Of a stretch of DNA of 28,713 bases, positions 1-12,795 are shown in pieces; within the stretch, counting starts at the first letter, position 1; each line of letters starts with the position of its first letter. The notes beneath the pieces are model-generated. The model saw only the letters and a list, made by a program, of their open reading frames with translations. It searched no databases and was not told the DNA's origin. This DNA is from Apiosordaria backusii. Lineage: Eukaryota; Ascomycota; Sordariomycetes; Sordariales; Lasiosphaeriaceae. The position numbers were made by a program, and so were the translations under genes. The DNA lies in contig JAUKTV010000034.1 of assembly GCA_030549205.1 (NCBI GenBank), positions 1 through 28,713 of the forward strand, in the 5' to 3' direction.

Positions 1-269
1 GTAAACTTTATAAGAGCTTTTTTAAATTTAAAGACCGATTTTAAATTTATATTAAAATTCTATAAGGACTACTTAAGTTTATTTACAGTAATACTAATAC
101 TATAATATTATTAAAAGTAGTTAGATAGGATTTTATTAAAGACTAAGTTATCCTATTAAAGAAATCCTTATATAGCCTAAAGTAGGCTTTTTATTTTTAA
201 TAATAGAAGGTCTTTATAATAATCTAAGCCTTAGATTTTAGGCCTTTTATCTTTAATATAGCTATCTAT

Positions 270-1110
270 TTTTACCTAAACTATAAGATCTTTATTATTA
301 GCTATATTAATAACTGCTTAATTATAGGCCTTAAGCCTTTATAGCTTTAAGCCTTAAAGAACGTTATAGGGGAGCATTATAATATTAAAGACTTAGGTTC
401 TATTTACTATTTCCTTAATATTTAAATTGAATATAATAGGCTTTAACGGTATCTTTGGATTTACTAAAAGGCCTATATTATAAAGGCAATTAAGTACTTT
501 AAAATTAGTATTAAGTTAACTTCCCTTTTATTAAGCTTTGGAATTATAGGTAAAGGTAATAGGCCTAGAACCTTTATAAGCCTCTTTAATTAGTACTTAT
601 ATCGATAACTGATTAGTACTTTAATATACGTTATAGTTTAAACTAAGCTTAATATAGCTTTTAGCGTTTAGTGGCTTTTATAATACTTAATATAGCTTAT
701 TGATATTTACTTAAAAGCTGCGAAATTACTACTTTCCTATTTCTATTTTAGTATTTACAGTGCTGTTAGTTATAGCTTTAATAGTAATTTAAAGCCTATC
801 AGCTTTACTGATAGTAATTAGGCTAGGTATAAGGAAAGTGCTAAATCTACTTACAGTTAGCTATTTACTTTAAAAGCGTTTACTGTGTCCTTTAGCACTT
901 TAGAGGCTGAATATATTAGGCTTATTAAAGGCCTTAAGGAAGCTATATAGTTTAGGGGTCTTTTTTAGGAAATTTCTAGGCCTATTATAGGCCTTACCCC
1001 CTATTGTATAATAATAAAGGCTTTATTGCCATTGCTTATAGTAATAAGTACAATTGCTAAATTAAATATACTTTAATTTAATTTTAAAAGGTTAAAGAGG
1101 CTATATTTAC
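270..1110 (+). pseudogene. Copia pol relic: reverse transcriptase and RNase H (copy A)
   Basis: Reading from 303 gives Y-I-N-N-C-L-I-I-G, which is the copia catalytic box YVDDxLIxG with both aspartates changed to asparagine (GAY to AAY) and Val to Ile. All three are the changes RIP makes. In the same frame, from 801, S-F-T-D-S-N-stop-A-R-Y-K-E-S-A-K-S-T matches the RNase H box (SDxDWAxxxxxxKST) with TGG turned into TAG. From 900 L-E-A-E-Y-I-R-L matches the EAEY box. A further box, N-K-G-F-I-A-I-A-Y, appears near 1013 in another frame, so at least one indel lies between. The segment equivalent to the GPISW motif seen in the sister copy near 12418 is missing here. It is certainly inactive. Confidence 0.85.
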
Positions 1111-1262
1111 TAAAGTTATTACTATATCTACCTTTTTATAAAGAAAATACTTACTAACGGTTTTACTAAGCCTTACTTACAGTACTGTTTAATACCTTTA
1201 TTTTACTATTAAAACCTTTCTAAGCCCTTTTAATTAGTACTATATACTATAGTATAAAAAGG

Positions 1263-1926
1263 TATTAAAATACAGTACTTAGTTATAGACTTTACAGTAT
1301 ATTTTAACCTATAACCTATAGGGTTAATAATAATTAATAGCTTAAAATTATAATGCTTACTAATACTTTACTATAGTAATTACAGTAATCTTTAAACCCT
1401 TAAAATAGCCTAAAGCTTTAAGTAATTAATATACTATAACGGTAAAATATTAATACCTTATATCCTATAAACAGTTTCTAACTAATATATTTAATAATTA
1501 GACTTAGCTAATCGGTTAAGTCTATAATTAGCAGATTTAATAGGCATTTAAACCCTATAATTAACAGACTTAATAGGCATTTAGGCTTTATAGTTAATAG
1601 ACTTAATAGGTATTTAAGCTTTAGAATAGAGAGAAGTTTGGAAAGTAATATAGAGCCGAAGATTTATAATAGGTCTTGTCCTTTATAACTATTTACTATA
1701 ATATTTTCTTAATTAATAAGTCAATTTAATATACTGGTTTACTATATTTTACAGTACTTTATAAGCCTATATTATAGTATCTACCTTCTATATATTACAG
1801 GGCATTACCCTTATAATCTACCTTCCTTCAGTATCCAGCCACTGTCGTATACTGCAAACAAAGCCCTCTTCGCTTTCAGTATTCTACACCGTTCCCTGCA
1901 CAGGTCTATACCTATAGGCCTATAAG
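1263..1926 (+). repeat. Copia 3' LTR, copy A
   Basis: About 660 bp, following the purine run AAAAAGG. The start TATTAAAATACAG corresponds to TGTTGAAATACAG in the less mutated LTR at 7213, differing only by G-to-A changes. It aligns with 7213-7869 and 12796-13435. The last 100 bases or so (from about 1826, with AGCCACTGTCGTATACTGC and CGTTCCCTGCACAGG) are almost unmutated, while the first part is heavily mutated. The 3' terminus is approximate. Confidence 0.8.
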
Positions 1927-3317
1927 ACACCTATCTTAACATAAAGCTTTTTACTTTTTAAGGTTTTAGTAGAGGAGTTTTAAAAAGGGACTTAAAAAGT
2001 ATAAATAACGTTAACCTTTTATTTAACTGTTTTTAATATTTCTCCTTTTTAAAAATCTTTTATAGTTTTTATAATTATTATAGTTTTTATAACTTTTAAA
2101 TAATAATAAAGTCTATTGTTTAAATAATATTATTAAATTATAAATATTTACTATTAAAGATATTTTAAAGGAAATTAATAAAGATTTTAAGGATAATTTA
2201 AATTAAAAGTTTTTATTATTAAATACTTTTTTTATATTAGTTAAGGTTTATAAGGAGGGTAAGAGTTTTTTAAACCTTTTATTAAAGGTTTAGGAGTTAA
2301 AGGAAGGTAATTATTTAGGTTTATAATATTTTTAATTTTTTTTAGTTATAGTTAATAGGTTAAAAGTTATTAATATAGTTATTTAGATTTAAGAAGTTAA
2401 TAAAGTATTTTTAGTTAATATATATTAGTATTATTATTAACAATTATTACGTTTATAGGTAATTATTTAAAAGGATTTAATTAAAGTATTTAAAGATTTG
2501 AAAAAGTTTTATTATATTTAATATAAAAGAAAGTATTTTTAAAGTTTAACGATATCTTTATATAAAGTAATTATAGTAAAAGTAATGGTTATTTATTAAA
2601 TAAAACTATAGTTTTATTAAGGGATATTATAAATAGTTAATTAATTATAATGGCTTTAGTAAGTTAGATAGTAAGGCGATTTTATAATTTAGTTTAAATA
2701 TATTAAATTATTAGAATAATAACCTCTTTAATAAGTATATATTTAAGTTTTATAGATAAAATTATTGATACTTTATAGTTAATTTTCTAATGTATCTTTA
2801 AATAGTTTAATACTTACTTTAGCCTTTAATGTAAGAAAGTTCTAGATTTTAACCTTTATAGTACTGAAGCGTTCTTGAAAAATATATAGAATTAGTAAAA
2901 AGTTAAGGTATTATAAAAGCTTTAGTATCTATTTTATAAGTAAATAGAATAGTAAAGATAAAAGTTCTAAAGTTTAACTTTTAATAGCTATACTTTACTA
3001 AAATAGGATAGGGGTATATAAGGGTATCGATAAATAGGGCGAGGGCTGCTGAAATGCAGGGCTATAGGTGCTAGCATTTAAAGCTTTAAACTTAGGTAGT
3101 TGTAACTTAAGAACCTAGCGTTTGGCTAAATTATACTTTATATAGCTAGCTTTATATTGTTATCTTTATACCTTCTATAGGAAGGAAGTATAAAAACTAA
3201 AGATAGTAACCTATAGTAATTTATATAGGTTGAAAATGGCTATTCTTTTAAAGCTACCAGTATAAGTAACTATAGTAATAAAACAAAAGGCGAAATGCCA
3301 GGTTATAAAGGTTATTG
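1927..3317. other. RIP-mutated AT-rich repeat DNA, family not assigned
   Basis: No open frame, and almost no CA or TG. Decayed transposon sequence is the likely content, since RIP acts on duplicated DNA, but no protein motif could be read. A less mutated patch lies at about 3035-3130 (AGGGCGAGGGCTGCTGAAAT and following). Confidence 0.6.
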
Positions 3318-3525
3318 TAACGGCTCCTGTAGTCCTAAGGCTGCAGCCGTTATAGTCAGGATTAAGGATATAGATCTATCCTTTCACTCTACCCCACTTC
3401 CTTTCTATATTTAACCGTAACTTTATAGGCCAAACTTTCCTTAACCTACAACCTATTTTTATATTATAATAAATTTATTAAATAATACCTATGTATTAAG
3501 CCTAAATACCTTACTTATAATAAAA
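3318..3525 (+). repeat. Direct repeat copy X, heavily RIPed (possible LTR of another element)
   Basis: Starts near TGTAACGGCTCCTGTAGTCC and aligns with 6166-6385. Where the other copy has CAATAGGTCTACC, this one has TAATAAATTTATT, that is, the same sequence after C-to-T and G-to-A changes. The TG start would fit an LTR, but no matching terminus or target duplication was established, so the element type is open. Confidence 0.65.
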
Positions 3526-6165
3526 GTAAATCCACTTTAAAGCCTTTAATAACCTTAATTTTATTACCCAATTCGGCTATTATAAAACTATTTAAAGATA
3601 AATTTTTACTTATGTATAAGTAATTTATAGTAATTTATTATATATACTTAATTTATACGGCTTACTTATATTATATACATTTTATAAGCTTAACGTATAG
3701 TATTGTAATTCTATAAGCATTACTTAAAGCTTTTAAATAAAGCCTTAATAATGTTATTTAATAAAGCTCTTTTCTATTAATTAAATTTACCTATAATAAA
3801 GTTAATTTACTTACTATTTACGTTATTTAATTTATTTACCGTAATTTAATTATAGATTTATTATTATAATAATAAGTCCTTTAATTTTATTAAATTTATT
3901 AAAAATAACTACTTTATTTACCTTCTTTTAATAAATTATTCTTTTACTTTTGACTTTTAAACCTTTGAATAAACCAATTATAATTAACTAATTGCTATTA
4001 TATTATTTAACTTTATTATAGTAACCTTTTATAATTAGCTTAATTTTAGTAATCCAGTTATTATTTTATAAGCCTTTTAAAGCTTTAAAATATTACTTAA
4101 TTGTTTTAAAATTAACTACTTAAGGTTCAGTAGTATATATACAAGACGTGATATACAGATACTTACGATTAATACAATAGTAAATAGTATCTTTAAGTTA
4201 TTTGGTATCTATTAAACTGACTACCTATTAGCCTTCACTATTATACCTACAATCGATATTAGCTTCGCTAACTATCCTTTTATCTTATCCTTCTATTTTA
4301 AAGGCTTTATCTTAAGTCTCCGTATTATTTTTAATTCACCAGTCTATTATTAGATTAATTAAAATTAATAAAGTCTAATATATTGGTTAATAGATAAAGT
4401 AACAATGGTATATATAGTGTACGTTCAAGTATAGGCAACGTTTATATTCTTTTACTTTTTACTATCTTTCTTTGGTATAGCTATTATTACGTTAGCTAAT
4501 TCGAAGTACTTATAATAATCTAACTTCGGGATTTTATATTTATAGGCTTTCGGTATAGTAGATTATATATTGCTATTATATTAGTGCTATCTTTTAGTTA
4601 TTAAGTTAAATAGGATAGACCTATACTTAGTATTGTAATTAATGAAGTCTTAATATAATAGGTAATGTAGAAGAAGAATATAGTAGGTAATATAGGAAAG
4701 GAAAAGAAAAGTAGTAGATAGGATCCTTTTTAACTTTATATAGGCGCTGGTGTTTAGCCTTAGTATAAGCCGGCGAGGGAGTTATTAGTGCAGTTATAAG
4801 TAATTCAGTAATAAAGGAGGCGTTTAGAAGGTTTGGCTATAATGTTATTATATAAGCTTATTGTTGAACTTAACGGTAGAAGGTTTAGCTATATAATAAG
4901 TATATAATAAGCATAAATAGTTATGTAACTATGACGGTGGGCAGGCCCTAGGCAGTTCAAGTGGCATACCAGATTAACTGTGAAGAGAACCAACGCCGGA
5001 TGTGGCGTTGTAAAAGAATTTTTTTTTAGAAGCTCCACTTCTTAGAGAGACAGACATTAAAATTAACTATTAACTATTTTATAGTTAAATATAATAAAAC
5101 CTTTATAAATAGCTTTAATTTCGTTACTAATAACGTTAATAACTTAGTTAATAAATTTAAAAAATCGACCTTTTTTATTAACCTCTTATTTATTTAGCTA
5201 ATTTATAATACCGCTATAACTTCGGCTTAGCTTTACTTTAAAATTATTATTAAAATATTTAATAATTTAAATAATTACCTTTAATCTTCCTTATTTAACC
5301 TTAAAAAGTTTAATATAAGCTTGCTATTTAGTTTACTTAATCTCCTTTAATTTAGGCTAAGTTATATTAATAAAGATACTTTAAAAATACTTAAAGTTTA
5401 ATTTTAATATATTTATTATTATTTTAATAGAAAGATTTAAACCTTAATCCTTTTATTAATAATTAACTATATTAGTTTTTTATTTTCCAACTTAATTTTC
5501 AAAATACTAAGCTATATTTATAAAGACTTTAATAAAGCTAGCTATATTACTGACTGTTTATATATTATATAATAGAATACTAACTCTTTCTTTATATACT
5601 TTATTTACTTTAAATGCTATTTTTTTAAAGCTAATATTTGATAATAGTTCGATTTATTTAAAATCTTATACTTATATAATAGTTTAATTAACTTCTTTAA
5701 ATGTAAATTAAATATTTAATTTATTATTTTTAATTAATATAATGACTTTATTAAAGCTTTATATTAACTTTCTTACCGTTTACTTTTTAATAGTAAAAAT
5801 TACGGCTCCGATTATAACAGCAGTATTAGTAATATTAGGAATAGCTTTAAAGGTAAGTTAATAGATTTAAGTATAGTATTAACTAAGTCGGTTTTATTAA
5901 AGCTGAAGATTTAAATAATAAGTCTGGTTTTAAAGGTTATTCCGATTTAAATTAAATAGCCTACTTTATAATATATCTTTTACTATAACTAATCAGCTAA
6001 TCCTTTCTTAACCTATTAAGGCTAGTAAATGTAATTAAAGGATATACTTAAAGAAAGTAATATATATAAGTTTATCGAAGTTAAGTTAAAAGATTAGATT
6101 TAAGTATATTTTACTAGTAAAAAGATGGTAGACGACTTTAAAGACGAAGTCTTATATTTCCCCAG
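3526..6165. other. RIP-mutated AT-rich repeat DNA between the two direct repeats, family not assigned
   Basis: Long stretches lack CA and TG. A less mutated segment runs from about 4400 to 5030 and contains GC-richer patches (for example around 4742-4780 and 4930-5010). No intact frame and no readable protein motif. The segment lies between copies of a direct repeat, so it could be the interior of a decayed LTR element of about 3 kb. That is only inference. Confidence 0.5.
4991..5010. repeat. Perfect 7-bp inverted repeat (hairpin)
   Basis: CAACGCC and GGCGTTG are separated by six bases (GGATGT), inside one of the few GC-rich patches of the mutated block. A T run and AGAAGCTCCACTTCTT, a second small inverted repeat, follow. 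This could be a terminus or hairpin of an element; its function is unknown. Confidence 0.5.
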
Positions 6166-6385
6166 GAGTTATGACGGTTCCTATAGTCTTAAGGTTGTAG
6201 CCGTTATGGTTAGGGTTAGGGATGTGGATCCATCCTTTCACCCTGCCCTACTTCCTTCCTATATTTAGCCGTAGCTTTGTAAGCTAAGCCTTCCTTAACT
6301 TACAACCTACTTTATATTACAATAGGTCTACCAAACAGTGCCCCCGTGCTAAGCTCAGGTGCCCTGCTCGTAATAGTTATTAAGC
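6166..6385 (+). repeat. Direct repeat copy Y, mostly unmutated
   Basis: The counterpart of 3318-3525. It retains CA and TG widely (for example ACCAAACAGTGCCCCCGTGC at 6329 onward), so it escaped most RIP. The less mutated state continues on the right to about 6540. Contains GGTTAGGGTTAGGG by chance (see rejected items). Confidence 0.65.
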
Positions 6386-7212
6386 GATGTAAAATATTAA
6401 TTGGAAAGTTATACAATTTTATAAAGATTGCGGATTTAAGGTCCTCTTACTACTGTAAAAGGGTCGTCGCTCTTATATTTATATATTATTTAGTATACTA
6501 TTCTGGCCTTTTATTATTAATACCTTGTAAGTCTTTTGCTTAGTTAACTGGTAATAAGCTAATTTAAGCATTAAATATAAAGATTACCTTTCCTTACGGT
6601 CTATACTACTATAGTATAGACCATTAGCCTTTATAAATTAAAGAAAAATATATATTAAAAGCTAAAGGTATTTTAAAAGACTTTAGTTTATAAAATACTT
6701 TTATATAAATAAGTCGAGCTAATCTGGTAGTTATATCGGTAAAGCGGTAGTAAGCTATAGTAAAGGTAAAGAAATTATAGTTAGATCTATTACTTTAAGG
6801 ATTAACTATAGGTAATAGCGACATTACGGTTAAGAAATAATTAAGTAAAATAGGTAATAAATATTAAATGCCTTTTAAATTAAGGGTTTAATATTAAGTT
6901 ATAAGCAGTAGCATAGTTAAGTTTATTAAAGCTAACTTAATAAGCAATTAATAATAGTTACTAAGGTTAATTAAAATTATAAGTTATATATATTTAATAA
7001 TAAAGTAGGAGTTTACTATAAAACTGGCGGTATTTTACTAACTTACTTTAGTAAACTTACTATATAAGTAGAATATATAATATATTATAGAGCAATACTA
7101 AAGACTAATTTAAAGTTTTATCGTTTATATATATGTTATTATATTAAAAGAGGCTAAATATTTTAATTTAATAGATATAAAGGTACTTAATATTATTAAA
7201 GCTTTTATTTAT
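6386..7212. other. AT-rich repeat DNA left of the full-length copia element
   Basis: The first 155 bases or so are only mildly mutated; the rest lacks CA and TG. A 65-codon open frame (6346-6543) reaches in from the repeat but shows no family features and is taken as chance. No element family could be named. Confidence 0.5.
6598..6622. repeat. Perfect 11-bp inverted repeat with 3-bp loop
   Basis: GGTCTATACTA, then CTA, then TAGTATAGACC. The arms match exactly. It sits at the junction between the mildly mutated segment and the fully mutated segment and may be an element terminus or a chance palindrome in AT-rich DNA. Confidence 0.6.
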
Positions 7213-7869
7213 TGTTGAAATACAGCACTTAGTTGTGGACTTTACAGTGTATTTAGCCTATAACCTATAGGGCTAATAATAACCAATGGCTTGGAATTAT
7301 AGCGCTTACTAACATTCTATTACGGCAATTGCAGTAGTCTTTAGACCCCTAAAGTAGCTTAAAGCTTTAAGCAGTTAGCGTACTGTAATAGTAAAACGTT
7401 AACGCTCTATACCTTATAAATAGCTTTTAGTTAATATACTTAATAGTTAGATTTAGTCGGCCGGTTAAGTTTATAGTTAGTAGACTTAATAGATATTTAG
7501 GCCTTATAGTTAATAGATTTAATAAGTATTTAAGCCTTATAGTTAATAGACTTAATAGATATTTAGGCCTTAAAATAGAAAGAAGTTTAAAAAGCAATAT
7601 AAAGTTAAAGACTTATAATAGGTCTTATCTTTTATAACTGTTTACTATAATATTTTTTAATTAATAAATCAATTTAATATACTAATTTACTTATTTTATA
7701 ATACTTTATAAGCCTATTTATAGTATTTACCTTCTATATATTATAGGACATTGTCTTTATAATCTACCTTTCTTTAATACCTAATTACTATTATATACTA
7801 TAAATAAAGCCTTTTTACTTTTAATATTCTATACTATTCTCTATATAGGCTATATCTATAGGCCTATAA
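7213..7869 (+). repeat. Copia 5' LTR (copy B)
   Basis: Starts TGTTGAAATACAGCACTTAG. The first 180 bases or so keep CA and TG and give the best view of the original sequence; the remainder is heavily mutated. This is the reverse of the pattern in the two 3' LTRs. Length about 657 bp. Confidence 0.8.
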
Positions 7870-10800
7870 ATATCTATTTTAATAAGTTATAAACTTAAGC
7901 TTATACTATTTAAGTAAATTTCTTTATTTTATAGCCTTTATAATAATACTTATCCTATAAGCTTTATTTATTTTAAACTACTAAAGACTTAAAAAACAGT
8001 ATTTTAATACTTTTAATAGTACTTTTACTTTCCTTTTAAATATTAAAGACCTAAAAAATAGCGTTTTAATATTTCTAATAGTACTTTTACTTTCCTTTTA
8101 AGCCTTCGACCTTCCTTACTATAAAAGATAAAGATATATATAACCTTTCTATAAGCTTTAAAGCTTTAAAAACCTTTAGCCTTTTATCGACTTTTAGCCT
8201 TTCTAAAGGCTTTAACTTTACTTAATACTTTTAATAGTTATAAAATAATCTTATAATTACCTTTAATAGTAAAATTGGAATTACTATAGTAGGTCTTATT
8301 AATTAAATTAAAACTTTAAGTATTAAAATTAACTAAATTAATACCTATATTGACAATTTTAACATTTGCCCTTTATTAGAATATACTACTTTAAGCCTTT
8401 TTAAGTCTTCTTTTAAACCTTCTATAGACCTACCTATATTATCCTTATCTTTAGTTACTTTAATTTATATAGGTCTATTAGCCTTTATCGCTATACCTAT
8501 TATAACGTTTTCTTTAAATTAAACTATTTAAAAAATCACTATACTTTTAATAAAGGATTTTAATAAATAGATCCTTTACTTTACTAAAGAATAAAAGCTT
8601 TTAAGTCTTAAAAACTAATGCTTTTAATATTAGGCTTTTACTATTTAAATAAAGTTTTAAGCCTTTTTAAATTTATAAATAAACCTAAGTTAGTTACTAA
8701 TTTATTAAAATAACTTAAAAGCCTTCTTTTTTATTATTATTTAGAATATCCTATAAATAGGCCTACTATTTACTATCGAAGCTAAAGATCCTAATAACCC
8801 TTTTCTAATAATTATAAGCCTAGTATGCTTTTACTTAAACTGTCCTTTAAAATAAGCTCTATAGAGCTTATTATACTATTAAATTCAATAGTTTATTAAA
8901 AATAGTTAAATATAACGTTAAGTTTAATACCTTTATTATAAGGCTTTAAAGCTTAAGTATTATAATTTAACTTATTAACTAAGTTAATTACTACTTAAGC
9001 TTACTAAAAGGTAGTTTTTTACTATAGTATAAACACTTTAAAGCTTTAATTTACTAAATAAATATAATTTTAGCTATTTTATTATCCTATATTAAAATTC
9101 AAATAAAGAAAGCTTCTAGTTAAAACTTATATTTTCAGTATTATAGTTACTTAAGCCTTTTTTACATTTTATTTTTATACTACTTTTATTAAAGATTTTA
9201 AAGCTTTAAAGGCTTTAAATATCTTTATAAAGAACCTTATAAAGCTTAGGCTTATTAAAAAAAAAAAAGAAAAGAGGGATAAAAAGAAAGAAGATATTAA
9301 AGACCTTAAAAATTTTAAGGAAATTTCTTTTATAATAGGCTTTAACTTTAATATAGGCTTCTATAGTATTAAACTTTTAAAGCTAACTATACTTATAAAT
9401 ACTATAGCTTTTTAGATCTATAGTATCCTTACCTTTAAGGTCTTACCTTTTATATTTATTAACTTAATTAATTATATTAACCTAACTTTAAAAGAAGCCT
9501 AGCTTTTTAATATTAGTCTATAGTCTATATTTATAATAATAAAAACCTTTTTATTAACCTTATTAAAGTAAAGGTTAAGCCTTTAACTATAAAGGTAACT
9601 TTATAAGAATTATTAATAAAATACTATAACAGTTTAATTTTTTATTAAATTTATAATAATAGGCCTATTTTTTAACTATTAACTTTATTAAAACCTTCTT
9701 TATTTTTACTTTTCTATTAAATATTATTAATAAAGACTGCCTATATAGTATTAAAAAAGCTTTATATAGTTAAAAACTTATCGATAATAACTATAATCTT
9801 ATTACTTTCTTAAATTTTAAAAGATTAAAGTTTTATTTAACTTTAAAGGCTAACTTCAGTTAAAAGTATCTTACTAATAGTACTTTAATATTACTTTACT
9901 TTCCTTTAAGCCTTTAAAGTTTTAAAATTTTAAAAAAGGTTTCCTTTAAAGCTTTTAACTTTTTAAAGGAAGATAGGTCTTTTAAAGATTTTAATAAGCC
10001 TTTACTAACTTTAATTTAATTAACTATCCTTTAATATATATAGCTTAAGTATATAGGTCTTAACCTTTTAAAAAGACCTCTTTTATTATTAAAGTATATT
10101 TAATTTATAAAAGGTTAAGCTTAAAGATTTAATTTATAAAAGCTATAATACTGTAAAAATCCTTTAAAAGCCTTTTAAAAATTCTATTTAAGACCTTCCT
10201 TTTACTTTAAACTATTTAAAAGAGATATATTATTATTAAGCCTATTCTACTATTAAAAAAACCTTATAGCTTAATTATAGTAAATTAAAAGACCTGTTTT
10301 CGATTTCTTAAGCTATTAACTATTAAAGATAATACTATTATAGTACTTTATTTACTATTTAAAGGTTAAATAATATCTTTAATAATACCTTACTTACTTT
10401 TATTATAATAAAGGAAAAAAAGTCCTTTCTTAAATACTTACCTTATTAAAAAAGGTATTAGCTTTAGTATATTAAACTTTAAAACTTCTAATTAAAATAG
10501 CCTAACTAAACGTTCTATTAAGGTTATTTTAAACTATCTTAAAGTTATTATTTTAACTTTAAACCTCTTTATTATTTTTAAAAATATATAGCTATTTCTA
10601 TAGTAAAAATTATTAATATATAGCTTAAAGCTTTAAGGATTTTATATTTTATTAAACCTTCTAATATAAACTATTATCCTTTTAAATACTATATTAATTA
10701 AACCTTTTAAAACTATAGGCTATAGGCATTAAGGTTAGTATATATTTTATTAAGGATTAAACTATAAGTTTAAGTTTACCTTTTAAAGAACTAAAGGAAA

Positions 10801-11570
10801 ACTTATAGCTATTTTAGGTTATTAGACCTATTTAATTTATTTAAGTTTAAATAAAGTTATAAATTAGCTTTATTAAATTCTATAGGACCTATTAACTTAG
10901 ATTATAAATCCTTTAAGCCTTATAAGTTCTTTAAAGGTCTTTAACTACTTTAATAAGTTAAAGGAAGATACTATTGTTTAAGTCTTTAAACCCTTTATTT
11001 ATAATCCCTCTATTCTATTAATTTCTAATTCTTTAATATTAAATTATCCCTATACTATTTACTTAATTATTATTTAAGTTTATTAATTTAATATTTATAA
11101 TATTTTTATTATTATTAAAATCCTTTTACTTAGACTTTTAAAATAATATAAGGAATTTATATTTATAAATAATAAGATTATAATAAGCTTATTTCTTACT
11201 TAGTTTTTTTACTATAAAGAATACTATTCTATAAAAGACCTTAAAGCTTAATACCTTTAAGTAAGCTTTAAAATATTTTAAAAAGAAGTAATAGTTATAG
11301 GCTATTTTATTAAATTACATAACTTTTATTATTAAGACTTCTATTTTATGCTAATTTTAAGCTAAGAAAAAGCCTATTATAAACTACTAAGTCTTTAAAG
11401 ATAAAGAAAAATTTATAGAATATTATAGTAAAGTTTAAAGCCTAATTAATTACTTAGGTTTAATAAGCCTTTAAAATCGATTTCGAATAGACCTATACTT
11501 TTACTATAAGGCTTCCAATTTAGAAAATTATATTAGCCTTTATAGCTATATTTAATTAAGATTTAAAGTA

Positions 11571-12700
11571 AGTAAACTTTATAAAAGCCTTTAAAGACAA
11601 TTTAATATCTATATTGAAATTCTATAAAGACTATTTAAGTTTACTTATAATAATATTAGCACTATAATACTATTAAAAGTAGCTAAATAAGACCTTATAA
11701 AGATTAAGTTATTTTACACAAAAAATCTTTATATAACTTAAAGTAAGCTTTTTATCTTTAAAATGAAGGTTCTTACAATAACCTAGGCTTTAGATTTTAA
11801 GCCCTTTATTTCCAATATAGCTATCTATTTTACTTAAATTATAAGATCTTTATTATTAACTATATTAACGACTACTTAATTATAGGCCTAAGCCTCTATA
11901 ACTTTAAACTTTAAAGAATACTATAGAAGTATAATATTAAGGATTTAAGGTCCTACTATTACTTCCTTAATATTTAAATTAAATGTAATAGACCTTAACG
12001 GTACCTTTAGATTTATTAAAAGGCCTATATTATAGAGGTAATTAAGCACTTTAGAATTAACATTAAGTTAATTCCTCTTTTACTAAGCTTTAAATTATAA
12101 ATAAAGATAATAAGCTTAGAACTTCTATAAGCCTTTTTAATCAATACCTATATTATAACTAATTAGTACTTTAATATATACTATAGTTTAAACCAAGCTT
12201 AAAGTAGCCTTTAATATTTAATAGCTTTTATAATACTTAATATAGCCTATTAATACTTACTTAAAGCTATAAAATTATTACTTTTCTATCTCTATTTTAG
12301 TATTTATAGTGCTATTGGTTATAGTTTTAATAGTAACTTAAAGCCTATCGCTTTACTAATATAATTAAATTAAATATAAGGTAAAATTTACTTATATTAG
12401 CTATTTACTTTAATTAAAGGACCTATTAGTTAAAAATTAGAGAAAGCATTTACTATATTCTTTAGTACTTTAAAGGTTAAATATATTAGGCTTATTAAAG
12501 GCCTTAAGAAGCTATATAGCTGATCTTTTTTAGGAAATTTCTAAGTCTATTATAGGTTCTATTGCTATTGCTTATATAATAAGTACAATTGCCGAATTTA
12601 TACTTTAATTCGATTTTAAAAGGTTAAAAAGGCTATATTTTAAAGTTATTACTATAACCTATCTCTTTATAGAAAAGATGTTTACTAATAGCTTTATTAA
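11571..12700 (+). pseudogene. Copia pol relic: reverse transcriptase and RNase H (copy C)
   Basis: From 11861 the codons read Y-I-N-D-Y-L-I-I-G, the YVDDxLIxG catalytic box. Here the second aspartate survives, whereas in copy A both are lost. Near 12418 K-G-P-I-S-stop-K-L-E-K-A-F-T corresponds to the copia GPVSWxSKKQ region with TGG changed to TAA, and it is followed by the decayed EAEY box. Several indels break the frame. Alignment with 1-1262 holds throughout. Confidence 0.8.
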
Positions 12701-12795
12701 AGCTTTGCCTATAGCGCTATTTAATACCTTTGTTTTATTATTAAACCTTTTAAGCCTTTTTAATTAGTTACTATATATTATAACTATAGAAAAGG

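Larger units (their letters stand above)
1..1926 (+). mobile_element. 3' part of a RIP-mutated Ty1/copia retrotransposon (copy A), cut by the window edge
   Basis: This is the right-hand end of a plus-strand copia element: decayed reverse transcriptase and RNase H followed by a 3' LTR. It aligns by eye along its whole length with 11571-13435, so it is the same family as the full-length element there. CA and TG are nearly absent until the last 100 bases or so, which keep them. The 5' part lies outside the window. Family order (RT, RNase H, short spacer, purine run AAAAAGG, LTR) is as known for Ty1/copia. The exact 3' end of the LTR is uncertain by a few bases because the three LTR copies differ there. 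Confidence 0.85.

Noticed and set aside
6206..6226. Interstitial telomere-like GGTTAGGGTTAGGG
   Set aside because: Only two units, and the equivalent place in the direct-repeat partner near 3358 reads GTCAGGATTAAGGAT, so it is part of that repeat and not a telomere relic.
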